This document shows positions 1-7,025 of a stretch of 14,840 nt of DNA, piece by piece. The notes under the pieces were generated by a model. It saw only the letters and a list, made by a program, of their open reading frames with translations. It was not told the origin of the DNA and ran no database searches. Position 1 is the first letter of the stretch; every line of letters starts with the position of its first letter. The position numbers and the translations under genes are program-made. The stretch comes from Bacillota bacterium. GTDB lineage: Bacteria; Bacillota; Dethiobacteria; Dethiobacterales; Dethiobacteraceae. The stretch lies in assembly GCA_012800215.1 (NCBI GenBank), contig JAAZJT010000007.1:1-14840 (forward strand), read 5' to 3'.

Positions 1-86
1 AGAAAATCAATACCACCATCTAAAACTTTTAATATTTCTTCCGCAACCAAAAGGATTTTTGTTTCTACTAGACGAATTACATCCAT
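1..86 (-). CDS. Partial 5' end of an unidentified protein gene
   Basis: An open frame starts with ATG at 86 and runs off the left edge of the window, giving 28 visible codons. The product begins MDVIRLVETKILLVAEEIL and continues toward GGIDF, predicted mostly helical. A GGAGG ribosome binding site lies at 99-103, with a long 12-nt spacing. The Shine-Dalgarno sequence sits inside a large inverted repeat (87-144), and the ATG follows directly on the outer arm. I do not recognise the family. A short helical start followed by a 'GxIDF' segment is faintly reminiscent of some transposase N-termini, but this is only a suspicion. The gene is divergent from dacA. Confidence 0.55.
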   Translation of the reverse strand, partial: MDVIRLVETKILLVAEEILKVLDGGIDF

Positions 87-144
87 GAGGAACCTCTGCC
101 TCCTTCTAGGGGGGTATTCATTCTGCTAGAATGTGAGGTTCCTC
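87..144. repeat. Nested inverted repeat over the start of the left-edge gene
   Basis: GAGGAACCTC (87-96) and GAGGTTCCTC (135-144) are perfect inverted repeats. Inside them TTCTAG (104-109) pairs with CTAGAA (126-131). Read on the minus strand, the GGAGG ribosome binding site (99-103) lies in the unpaired segment between the inner and outer stems, and the ATG follows the outer stem directly. Read on the plus strand, the hairpin is followed by a T-rich run and could act as a terminator. It may be a translation-masking leader, a terminator, or part of a mobile-element end. Confidence 0.6.
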
Positions 145-210
145 TTTCTATTTTTTAATAGATTTTTCCTCCAAAAACCTATAGTAATTTTACACTAACC
201 CTTCATAAGC

Positions 211-241
211 AAGGAAAGAAAAAAATTATTTTTCTTTCCTT
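211..241. repeat. AT-rich perfect hairpin upstream of dacA
   Basis: Two 13-nt arms (211-223 and 229-241) are perfectly complementary around a 5-nt AATTA loop. The stem is almost all A-T, with T residues following on the plus strand. It lies between the two divergent genes. It could be a weak bidirectional terminator or a protein-binding site; nothing in the sequence decides between these. Confidence 0.5.
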
Positions 242-254
242 TTACTCTGGATTC

Positions 255-282
255 TTACCAATGATTTCGTATAAGATATAGT
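255..282 (+). promoter_or_regulatory. Possible sigma-A type promoter of dacA
   Basis: TTACCA (255-260) and TATAGT (277-282) are separated by 16 bp and point toward dacA. The -35 matches the TTGACA consensus at 4 of 6 positions and the -10 matches TATAAT at 5 of 6. An overlapping alternative -10, TATAAG, lies at 285-290. The assignment rests on consensus only. Confidence 0.35.
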
Positions 283-315
283 TGTATAAGTTCTGCACCA
301 GGAGGCGTATAATTG

Positions 316-1464
316 ATGAAGAAAAAAAGTGTATTCTCATTACTGCTTATTTTACTGCTAATTTTTAGTTCTCTTCCTGTCTCTGCCCAAAATTTTAATA
401 CTGTTGCTGAGTACGCCGCTTTAATGGAAGTGTCAACAGGACAATTCCTTTATGTAAAAAATGCCGATGAGCCCCGTCCACCGGCAAGTATTACAAAAAT
501 AATGACGCTCTTATTAGCTTTTGAGGCATTGGAACGGGGAGATATTAACTGGGACACAAAAACTATTGTTTCAGAGCGAGCTTGGCGCATAGGTGGTTCT
601 TCTATGTTTCTGGAAGTTGACACAGAGGTGACGGTGGAAGAACTTATCAATGGCATTATCATTGTTTCCGCCAATGATGGCTGTGTAGCCATGGCCGAAC
701 TTCTGGCCGGCAGTGAAGAAGCTTTCGCCCAGCGCATGAACCAGCGAGCGCAAGAATTAGGGCTGAAACAGACGCAATTTCAGAATTCCACCGGGATGCC
801 GGCTGAAAACCATTATATGAGTGCACGGGATATTGCCATTCTTGCTCGCGAATTAATTACTAAACATCCCCGCATTCTGGAAATCGCACAAAAGCGTGAA
901 TACACTTATAATAATATTCGGCAGGATAATCTAAATCCCTTAATAGGCCGCTTTAATGGTGCTGATGGGCTAAAAACAGGCTCCACTCCTCAATCAGGGT
1001 ACAGTTTAGTAGGGACGGCAGTACAAAATAATATGCGTTTAATCAGTGTTACCCTCAATGCACCAGATAAAGCACAAAGACTGTTAGCCAGTCAGGAGCT
1101 GCTTAACTACGGTTTTCATAATTTTGATTTTACTAAGGCTGTTGAAAAAGGTGAAACCATTGGTGAAATTGCGGTTAAAGACGGCAAACAGCAGTCTGTT
1201 GCCTTGACTGTAGAAGAAGATTTATCGGTGCTGACACCAAAAGGACGACAAGACGATTTAGAATTTGCCGTTTCTGATGAGCAGCAGTTAAATGCCCCCG
1301 TAGAGAAAGGAACGCAAGCAGCCACTCTGTTGGTAAAATTAGACGGTGAAACTATTACCACAGCACCTCTGGTGACGGCACAAACAGTTAATCGAGCCAA
1401 CATTTTTATCCGTTTTTTCCGCGGTATTATTAATTTTATCCGCAGCTTAATTAATCGCATCTAA
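316..1464 (+). CDS. Secreted D-alanyl-D-alanine carboxypeptidase (DacA/DacF type, PBP5 family)
   Basis: This is a low-molecular-mass penicillin-binding protein that removes the terminal D-Ala from peptidoglycan stem peptides, acting outside the cell membrane. All three serine-peptidase S11 motifs are present: SITK (residues 58-61, nucleophile S58), SAN (118-120) and KTG (220-222). A signal peptide covers about residues 1-24, with a likely cut at VSA/QN. A PBP5-like C-terminal beta domain follows, ending in an amphipathic helix (about 361-382, ANIFIRFFRGIINFIR...) that would anchor the protein to the membrane. I chose the ATG at 316, 10 nt after GGAGG (301-305); a TTG one codon upstream is also possible. 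The length of 382 residues is normal. It is transcribed alone and divergently from everything else. Whether it is the vegetative (dacA) or sporulation (dacF) paralogue cannot be settled from sequence. Confidence 0.93.
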   Translation: MKKKSVFSLLLILLLIFSSLPVSAQNFNTVAEYAALMEVSTGQFLYVKNADEPRPPASITKIMTLLLAFEALERGDINWDTKTIVSERAWRIGGSSMFLEVDTEVTVEELINGIIIVSANDGCVAMAELLAGSEEAFAQRMNQRAQELGLKQTQFQNSTGMPAENHYMSARDIAILARELITKHPRILEIAQKREYTYNNIRQDNLNPLIGRFNGADGLKTGSTPQSGYSLVGTAVQNNMRLISVTLNAPDKAQRLLASQELLNYGFHNFDFTKAVEKGETIGEIAVKDGKQQSVALTVEEDLSVLTPKGRQDDLEFAVSDEQQLNAPVEKGTQAATLLVKLDGETITTAPLVTAQTVNRANIFIRFFRGIINFIRSLINRI

Positions 1465-1590
1465 ACTTTCCGTGTGATAAGAGATGGTTGCCATTCACCC
1501 CGCTTTCCTAATATTAATGTTACCATTCGACCCGCTGCACCTAGCAGAATTGGTGACCTCATTTTAGTGGTCCGGTTTTTCCGTAAGCAA
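1465..1590. other. Intergenic stretch with no recognised gene, possibly eroded mobile DNA
   Basis: No credible gene is visible here. On the minus strand a 33-codon frame (ATG at 1562, stop at 1461-1463, overlapping the dacA stop) encodes a segment containing GRMVTLILGKRGEWQPS, without a ribosome binding site. Short GACC-type words occur around 1528-1555. The segment is patchy and may be a leftover of an insertion element, but I could not match it to a family. Confidence 0.2.
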
Positions 1591-1622
1591 AAGAGCTGTG
1601 CCGATTAAAATGCACAGCTCTT
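1591..1622. terminator. Bidirectional terminator-like hairpin
   Basis: AAGAGCTGTGC (1591-1601) pairs perfectly with GCACAGCTCTT (1612-1622) around a 10-nt loop. On the minus strand the stem is followed by TTTT, which would suit the end of the protease remnant/diguanylate cyclase transcript. On the plus strand the U-tract is weak, but the hairpin lies about 125 bp after dacA and could end that transcript too. Confidence 0.65.
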
Positions 1623-1661
1623 ATCACTTTCAAGCCTTCCTTACCAGTTAATGAGATAATC

Positions 1662-1835
1662 CTACAAGATAAACATAATAAATAATATTGGTAATGTCTT
1701 TTTTATGTCCCTATTCACAAGTAAATATACTATTCCATATGTAAATCCTCCAAGTGCTGACAATAATCCGACTGAAATACTTCCTTTGGTAAAAGTATGT
1801 GCCAATCCCCATGTTAATGCTAATATAATTATGTT
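1662..1835 (-). pseudogene. C-terminal remnant of a CPBP (CAAX-type) intramembrane protease
   Basis: A 57-codon open segment without a start codon ends in TAG at 1662-1664. It translates with features typical of the C-terminal half of CPBP/Abi family membrane proteases. It contains LALTWGLAHTFTKG, where the His would be the FxxxH-like metal ligand, then a Gly-rich transmembrane segment (GLLSALGGFTYGIVYLLVNR), a basic DIKK turn and a final hydrophobic stretch LPILFIMFIL. The first catalytic motif (EExxxR) and the N-terminal membrane segments are missing. The codon just before the segment in this frame is a stop (TGA, 1836-1838), and the frame overlaps the last codons of the diguanylate cyclase by a few bases. 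It is therefore a truncated leftover, not a functional gene. The frame is easily missed because it has no start codon. Family assignment is by eye. Confidence 0.6.
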
Positions 1836-3385
1836 TCACTGGATCGATACACGGCAACACAATTTCGTCCTTTGGCTTTTGCTTTATACAGAGCATCATC
1901 TGCCTTTTTTAAGATATCTTCGATACTGCTGCTATTATTAATGTCGCCATAGATTGCCGCCACTCCAATGCTTACAGTAAAACTAATTTCCTGTTGCTCG
2001 TAAATCACTTTTATCCTTGACACAGTCTCTAGAAATTTCTTTGCGGCACCTTTTGCCTCATCCAAGGATGTATCCCTTAAAAGTACAGCAAATTCTTCCC
2101 CTCCTAAGCGTCCTGCAAAATCTGTTTTTCGAAAACTAGTCATTATTGTATTCCCCATTTTACGAATTACTTCATCTCCCGCTGCATGTCCAAATGTATC
2201 GTTGATGTTTTTAAAGTGATCTACATCAATCATCAATAAAGATGATCTCTTATTATGTCTTTTGGCCAAAGACAATTCCCTTTGAGCTAACTTCATAAAC
2301 TCTGCTCTATTATAAAGACCACTCAAGGAATCTATGGTAGCCAAAATGGTTAGTTTTTCCTGAACCTTTTTCTTCTCTGTAATATCTCGGATACTTTTAA
2401 ACATCCTCGTTTTCCTATCATGGGGAATGCCCAGGGGTAGTGCGCTAATCTCAAAAAAACGCTCTTCCCCATCAATCATCACAGAAAATTCTTGGGTAGT
2501 CTCACTTTTGAAAATTTCCAGCAGCTCTGGTTCCTGATTAAACAAATGCTCTATAGGATAGTTATCTAATGAAATATTTAATGCTTTAAAAAAATCTTTA
2601 GCAGCCTGGTTGTAATCAATTAGCCTTAGTCCTGATTCCAATATCATCATGCCATCAAGACTGTTTTCAAAAACTGTTTCTCGAGCAAGAGCCTTTATTT
2701 CTAAAAAATCATATTTGAGAATACCATAACCAATAATAAGTATCGAAATGGGCATTATTAAAGCCGAATAATCGATTATCCACTTATCGTAAGCAAAAAG
2801 AATCAAGATGATTCCGATAAGGGGAAGTAGGGAAGCAAAAAAGAAAACCATAAATTGAGGTTTAGTGTAGCCAGACATTTTTTTTCGATATCCTAAATAA
2901 TAAATGATAATGGTCAGAAACAAGCACAATATAGTATGGGAAATATGGACAAAATACCAGAAACCTCTTTCCATATGCAAGGAATAAAATCCAAAAAACT
3001 GTTTTACCCCCCAATTCGTGTAAAAAAGATGGTGCCAAGAATTAGTAAGCCGTATGAAAAAAGTAATCACAGGCACAAAAAAGAGAACAACAGTCATCCG
3101 TCTACTTAGAGTATAAATTGTCTTGGTATAAAGAAGAGCCACCGTCAGCCATAGTACAGAAATAAAAGGTAAACCCAAATATTGAATCTGATTCCAAAAG
3201 ATCAATTCTTGCAGATTGCTGCTGTTGATAATCATTAAATAACCAAACAAATAAACACCGACACATAATATAAAGGCAGAGAATATTTTTCGGTAGCTAT
3301 TTTTACCCTTTGAAAAAAAGTATGCAGCAAAAAACTGTGTTAATATAACCGCTACAAATAGGTAAAGACTGAGAAATATTTTCAT
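1829..3385 (-). CDS. Membrane diguanylate cyclase, 7TM-PAS-GGDEF
   Basis: The product is predicted to make the second messenger cyclic di-GMP from two GTP at the inner face of the membrane. The first ~225 residues form about seven hydrophobic helices resembling the 7TM sensor region of some histidine kinases. A PAS domain (about 235-335) ends with the usual RDITEKK linker. The C-terminal GGDEF domain (about 345-518) has the metal-binding DVDHFK (387-392), an active GGEEF signature (428-432) and an intact inhibitory I-site RKTD (419-422) five residues upstream, so product inhibition is likely. I chose ATG 3385, 6 nt after GAGGTG; ATG 3412 leaves no room for an SD. The gene is monocistronic and more AT-rich than the ppdK block next door. 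It directly abuts a protease remnant, suggesting acquired or rearranged DNA. The sensed ligand is unknown. Confidence 0.9.
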   Translation of the reverse strand: MKIFLSLYLFVAVILTQFFAAYFFSKGKNSYRKIFSAFILCVGVYLFGYLMIINSSNLQELIFWNQIQYLGLPFISVLWLTVALLYTKTIYTLSRRMTVVLFFVPVITFFIRLTNSWHHLFYTNWGVKQFFGFYSLHMERGFWYFVHISHTILCLFLTIIIYYLGYRKKMSGYTKPQFMVFFFASLLPLIGIILILFAYDKWIIDYSALIMPISILIIGYGILKYDFLEIKALARETVFENSLDGMMILESGLRLIDYNQAAKDFFKALNISLDNYPIEHLFNQEPELLEIFKSETTQEFSVMIDGEERFFEISALPLGIPHDRKTRMFKSIRDITEKKKVQEKLTILATIDSLSGLYNRAEFMKLAQRELSLAKRHNKRSSLLMIDVDHFKNINDTFGHAAGDEVIRKMGNTIMTSFRKTDFAGRLGGEEFAVLLRDTSLDEAKGAAKKFLETVSRIKVIYEQQEISFTVSIGVAAIYGDINNSSSIEDILKKADDALYKAKAKGRNCVAVYRSSET

Positions 3386-3416
3386 AGAAAACACCTCAAA
3401 ACCACCAAGCATTCCT

Positions 3417-3449
3417 TAAAGCATCTCATAACAAAATATTAACATGCTT
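3417..3449. repeat. Short inverted repeat in the leader of the diguanylate cyclase gene
   Basis: AAAGCAT (3417-3423) and ATGCTTT (3443-3449) are inverted repeats flanking an AT-rich 19-nt spacer just upstream of the start codon. No convincing -35/-10 pair could be fixed in the 3413-3491 gap. The repeat could be an operator or a weak leader hairpin. Confidence 0.3.
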
Positions 3450-3491
3450 TAACATATCTTTCTACTAATTACCAATAATAAATTGCGATAT

Positions 3492-3534
3492 AAAAACAGG
3501 GTATCTCACCTATCAGGTGCAATACCCTGTTTTT
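3492..3534 (-). terminator. Rho-independent terminator after ppdK
   Basis: A perfect 13-nt outer stem (3492-3504 with 3522-3534, core ACAGGGTAT/ATACCCTGT) encloses a second CACCT/AGGTG stem. It ends in TTTTT on the minus strand, beginning 6 nt after the ppdK stop codon. The symmetry (A-run on one side, T-run on the other) would also let it act on the plus strand. It closes the glyQ-to-ppdK transcription unit. Confidence 0.9.
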
Positions 3535-3540
3535 GTGATT

Positions 3541-6189
3541 TTATTTATCTTCCCGGAGGGCTGCCTGAGCCGCTGCCAGGCGGGCAATGGGCACCCTGAA
3601 GGGCGAGCAAGATACATAGTTTAGACCCGCTAAGTGACAGAACTCAATGGAGGAGGGATCACCACCATGTTCACCGCATATACCCAGCTTTAAATCAGGC
3701 TTAGCAGCACGGCCCTTCTCCACTGCAATCCTAACCAGGCTGCCGACGCCATCCCGGTCCAATACAGCAAAGGGGTTTTCCGGCAGCACTTTTTCCTGCA
3801 AATAGTGCAGAAGGAATTTCCCTTCCGCGTCATCGCGGGAGTAGCCAAAGGTTGTCTGGGTCAGGTCATTCGTACCGAAGGAGAAGAAATCAGCATGAGC
3901 GGCAATTTGATCGGCCGTCATACAGGCACGGGGCAGTTCGATCATGGTACCCACCAAATACTCGAAGGTTGTTCCGGTTTCAGCCATCACATCCTCCGCA
4001 GCCTGTACGACTAATTCACGCATTAATTTTAATTCATTCTCATGACCCACCAAAGGTATCATTACCTCCGGCACGACTACTTTACCTTCTGCCAGCAGAG
4101 CAGCAACAGCGCGGAAAATGGCCAGTGCCTGCATACGATAAATAGCCGGTGTTACTACACCAAGGCGGCAGCCGCGGTGCCCAAGCATAGGGTTAAATTC
4201 ATGGAGTCCACGCACCTGCTTTAGCAGCTCTTCTTTCTCCCGCAGTAGTTGCGGATTATTGCCGCGTTCTTTTAACAAGGTAACTTCCACCAATAGTTCT
4301 TCCTGGTTCGGTAAAAATTCGTGCAAAGGAGGATCAAGTAAGCGAATAGTAACGGGTAGGCCATCCATTGCCCGCAGGATACCTTCAAAATCGCCCTGCT
4401 GAATTGGTAATAATTTGGCCAATGCATTTTCTCGTTCTTCTTCTGTTTTTGCTAAAATCATGTCCTGCACAATCGGCAAGCGGTCTTGCGCCATAAACAT
4501 ATGTTCTGTACGGCAAAGACCTATCCCTGTAGCCCCAAATTCACGCGCTTTTTGTGCATCTTCCGGAGTGTCAGCATTGGCGCGAATACCTAAAGTTTTA
4601 ATCTCGTCAGCCCACTCTAAAAGAGTAGTAAATTCATCAGACAGCTCCGGATCAATTAGCTTAACGGTTCCGGCATAAACTTCACCGCTGGATCCATCAA
4701 TAGAAAGCAGATCCCTTTCTTTAAAAACACGACCGCCGGCTGTCATGGTTTTGGCCATTAAATCAATCTTTATTTCTTCACAACCAGAAACGCAGCATTT
4801 ACCCATACCACGGGCAACCACCGCTGCGTGGCTGGTCATTCCACCACGGCTGGTTAGAACTCCTTGTGCTGCCACAATCCCATGGATATCATCTGGGGTT
4901 GTTTCAGGACGTACTAAAAGAACCTTTACACCCTCACCGGCTAAACGTTCTGCCTCATCGGCGGTAAAAACAATTTCGCCAGAAGCAGCACCGGGTGATG
5001 CCGGCAAACCTTTAGCTAAAGGTTCGGGTTTAGCGTCCGGATCGATACGGCGGTGCAGTAATTGGTTAAGTTGAGTAGGATCCACACGTAAAAGAGCTTC
5101 TTCTTTAGTAATAAGACCTTCTTCCGCCATGTTAACGGCAATTTTTACAGCTGCAGCAGCCGTCCGTTTGCCTGATCTTGTTTGCAGTAGGTAAAGCTTA
5201 CCGCGTTCCACTGTAAATTCAATATCTTGTACGTCACGGTAATGTTTTTCTAGTAACTCACAGACTTCTGTGAACTGTTTATATGCTACTGGCAGATATT
5301 CAGCCATCTCAGTAATTGGCAGCGGCGTACGAATTCCGGCCACCACATCTTCACCCTGAGCATTCAACAGGAATTCACCATATAGCTTATTAGTACCGTC
5401 AGCAGGGTTTCTGGTAAAAGCTACACCGGTGCCGCTATCTTCACCCAGATTCCCAAATACCATCATTTGCACATTTACTGCTGTACCCAAATCATCAGGA
5501 ATCTTGTGTATTTGACGGTAAATAATAGCCCGTTGATTGTTCCAGGAATCAAAAACGGCCTGAATAGCCAAAATCAACTGCTCAAGTGGCTCTTGCGGGA
5601 AAGGTTTTTTTGTTTCTTTTAAAACAATTTTCTTATACTCTTCTACTAATTCTTTCAGTGCCTGCGCATCCAGCTCTGTGTCATATGTAACACCTAAAGC
5701 TTCTTTTTTGGCTTCCAATGTACGTTCAAAATGGAAAAGGTCAACATTTTGCACTACATCGGCATACATCTGAATGAAGCGCCGGTAACAATCATAAGCA
5801 AAGCGTTCATTATTAGACGCGGCAGCCAGGCCTAACACAGTTTCATCATTTAAGCCTAAATTGAGTACAGTATCCATCATCCCCGGCATGGAAATAACAG
5901 CGCCTGAACGTACAGAAACTAATAATGGGTTTTCCTTGTCACCGAATTTTTTCCCGGAAATCTCTTCTAAAGAATGCAGTGCAACCATTACTTCTTCCCG
6001 CAGTTCGTCCCAGATACTGTTCTCGTTACGCCTTAAATATTCAAGGCAAGCCTCTGTGGTAACTGTAAAACCTTGCGGCACAGGAAGACCGATCCTGGTC
6101 ATTTCTGCCAGGTTTGCCCCCTTACCACCTAATAGTTCCCGCATCTGGGCATTTCCTTCTTGAAATAGATATACATGTTTATTCTTCAT
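3541..6189 (-). CDS. ppdK: Pyruvate, phosphate dikinase
   Basis: PPDK catalyses the reversible reaction pyruvate + ATP + Pi = PEP + AMP + PPi in the cytoplasm, linking glycolysis and gluconeogenesis. The 882-residue length is normal for bacterial PPDK. An N-terminal ATP-grasp domain (GGKGANLAEM near 21-30, SVRSGA near 92-97) leads to the swivelling phosphohistidine domain with GGMTSHAAVVARG. Here H454 is the expected phospho-carrier and T452 the residue targeted by the regulatory protein. The C-terminal TIM barrel has GIGLCRTEHMF and GICGEHGGD, with C838 as the expected acid/base. The gene starts with ATG at 6189, 9 nt after a GGGAGG site, and overlaps the end of the PDRP gene by 11 nt, so the two are translationally coupled. 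All key residues are intact. A strong terminator follows. Confidence 0.97.
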   Translation of the reverse strand: MKNKHVYLFQEGNAQMRELLGGKGANLAEMTRIGLPVPQGFTVTTEACLEYLRRNENSIWDELREEVMVALHSLEEISGKKFGDKENPLLVSVRSGAVISMPGMMDTVLNLGLNDETVLGLAAASNNERFAYDCYRRFIQMYADVVQNVDLFHFERTLEAKKEALGVTYDTELDAQALKELVEEYKKIVLKETKKPFPQEPLEQLILAIQAVFDSWNNQRAIIYRQIHKIPDDLGTAVNVQMMVFGNLGEDSGTGVAFTRNPADGTNKLYGEFLLNAQGEDVVAGIRTPLPITEMAEYLPVAYKQFTEVCELLEKHYRDVQDIEFTVERGKLYLLQTRSGKRTAAAAVKIAVNMAEEGLITKEEALLRVDPTQLNQLLHRRIDPDAKPEPLAKGLPASPGAASGEIVFTADEAERLAGEGVKVLLVRPETTPDDIHGIVAAQGVLTSRGGMTSHAAVVARGMGKCCVSGCEEIKIDLMAKTMTAGGRVFKERDLLSIDGSSGEVYAGTVKLIDPELSDEFTTLLEWADEIKTLGIRANADTPEDAQKAREFGATGIGLCRTEHMFMAQDRLPIVQDMILAKTEEERENALAKLLPIQQGDFEGILRAMDGLPVTIRLLDPPLHEFLPNQEELLVEVTLLKERGNNPQLLREKEELLKQVRGLHEFNPMLGHRGCRLGVVTPAIYRMQALAIFRAVAALLAEGKVVVPEVMIPLVGHENELKLMRELVVQAAEDVMAETGTTFEYLVGTMIELPRACMTADQIAAHADFFSFGTNDLTQTTFGYSRDDAEGKFLLHYLQEKVLPENPFAVLDRDGVGSLVRIAVEKGRAAKPDLKLGICGEHGGDPSSIEFCHLAGLNYVSCSPFRVPIARLAAAQAALREDK

Positions 6190-7009
6190 CCCCGGTTTCC
6201 TCCCTGACTAGTTGTAATATTTTATTGGCCACTTCTTCCACGGCCTTATTGGAAACATCAAAAATGGGGCAGCCGACACGTCGCATAATTCGTTCAGCAT
6301 ATTCCAGTTCCTCTAAAATACGCTCCATACTGGCATAATTGGCTTGAGCATGCAATCCTAAAGTTTTTAGTCTTTCCTGGCGAATTTCATTTAGTTGTCG
6401 CGGGTTAATAGTCAGACCAATTATTTTCTTGGCAGGAACCCAAAATAACTCTTCAGGCGGTTCTACCTCCGGTACTAGAGGCAAATTAGCAACTTTTAGC
6501 CTTTTATTGGCAAGATACATGGACAAAGGTGTTTTAGAGGTACGTGAAACACCTATCAAAACAACATCAGCCAGCAGCATTCCCCGTGGATCTTTTCCAT
6601 CATCATATTTTACGGCAAATTCTACCGCTGCCACACGACGAAAATATTCTTCATCAAGCCGGCGAATTAAACCGGGTTCCAAATGGGGATCTAAATGCAG
6701 TAAACGACTAAAAGCATCCATCATTGGACCCATTACATCAACAGCAATTAAACCATGCCGCTCACTTTCTTTACGGATAGCCTGCCGGAGCTCCGGCAGT
6801 ACCAATGTGTAAGCAACCATTGCCTGCCCGAGAGCTGCTTCTTCCACAACATCGACAATTGTTTCAACATCTGAGACAAAAGGAACCCGGCGGATATCCA
6901 CATGACCAGAATTATACTGGCTGGCTACCGCTTTAACAACGAATTCTGCAGTTTCTCCAATTGAATCAGACACTACATAAACAACTAATTTACGGCTTAT
7001 TGCATCCAA
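6179..7009 (-). CDS. PPDK regulatory protein: bifunctional Ser/Thr kinase and Pi-dependent phosphorylase (DUF299 family)
   Basis: This family reversibly switches PPDK off by ADP-dependent phosphorylation of a Thr next to the catalytic His, and on again by phosphorolysis. The 276-residue product has the family N-terminus VVYVVSDSIGETAE (about 9-22) and the P-loop-like GVSRTSKTP (153-161). It also has the characteristic LANLPLVP-type segment (here VANLPLVPEVEPPEELF) and the C-terminal CPIFDVSNKAVEE. The target TSH motif is present in the PPDK encoded immediately downstream, with which this gene overlaps by 11 nt. The only reasonable start is TTG at 7009, 9 nt after AGAGGTG; a nearby ATG (7005) is out of frame. 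Just upstream lies the CcpN-like gene, 16 nt away. In Bacillus the homologue (YqfL) modulates CcpN instead, so a second role on the neighbouring repressor is possible. Confidence 0.95.
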   Translation of the reverse strand: MDAISRKLVVYVVSDSIGETAEFVVKAVASQYNSGHVDIRRVPFVSDVETIVDVVEEAALGQAMVAYTLVLPELRQAIRKESERHGLIAVDVMGPMMDAFSRLLHLDPHLEPGLIRRLDEEYFRRVAAVEFAVKYDDGKDPRGMLLADVVLIGVSRTSKTPLSMYLANKRLKVANLPLVPEVEPPEELFWVPAKKIIGLTINPRQLNEIRQERLKTLGLHAQANYASMERILEELEYAERIMRRVGCPIFDVSNKAVEEVANKILQLVREETGDEE

Positions 7010-7025
7010 ACGTTATGTCACCTCT

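Noticed and set aside
1711..1899. 62-codon minus-strand frame over the protease remnant
   Set aside because: The protein-like reading is in another frame (1662-1835), and this frame gives no family-like sequence.
1705..1941. 78-codon plus-strand frame
   Set aside because: Antisense to the cyclase C-terminus and protease remnant; no ribosome binding site and no recognisable motif.
3413..3491. Promoter of the diguanylate cyclase gene
   Set aside because: Several AT-rich -10 look-alikes are present, but none has a properly spaced -35, so no site was assigned.
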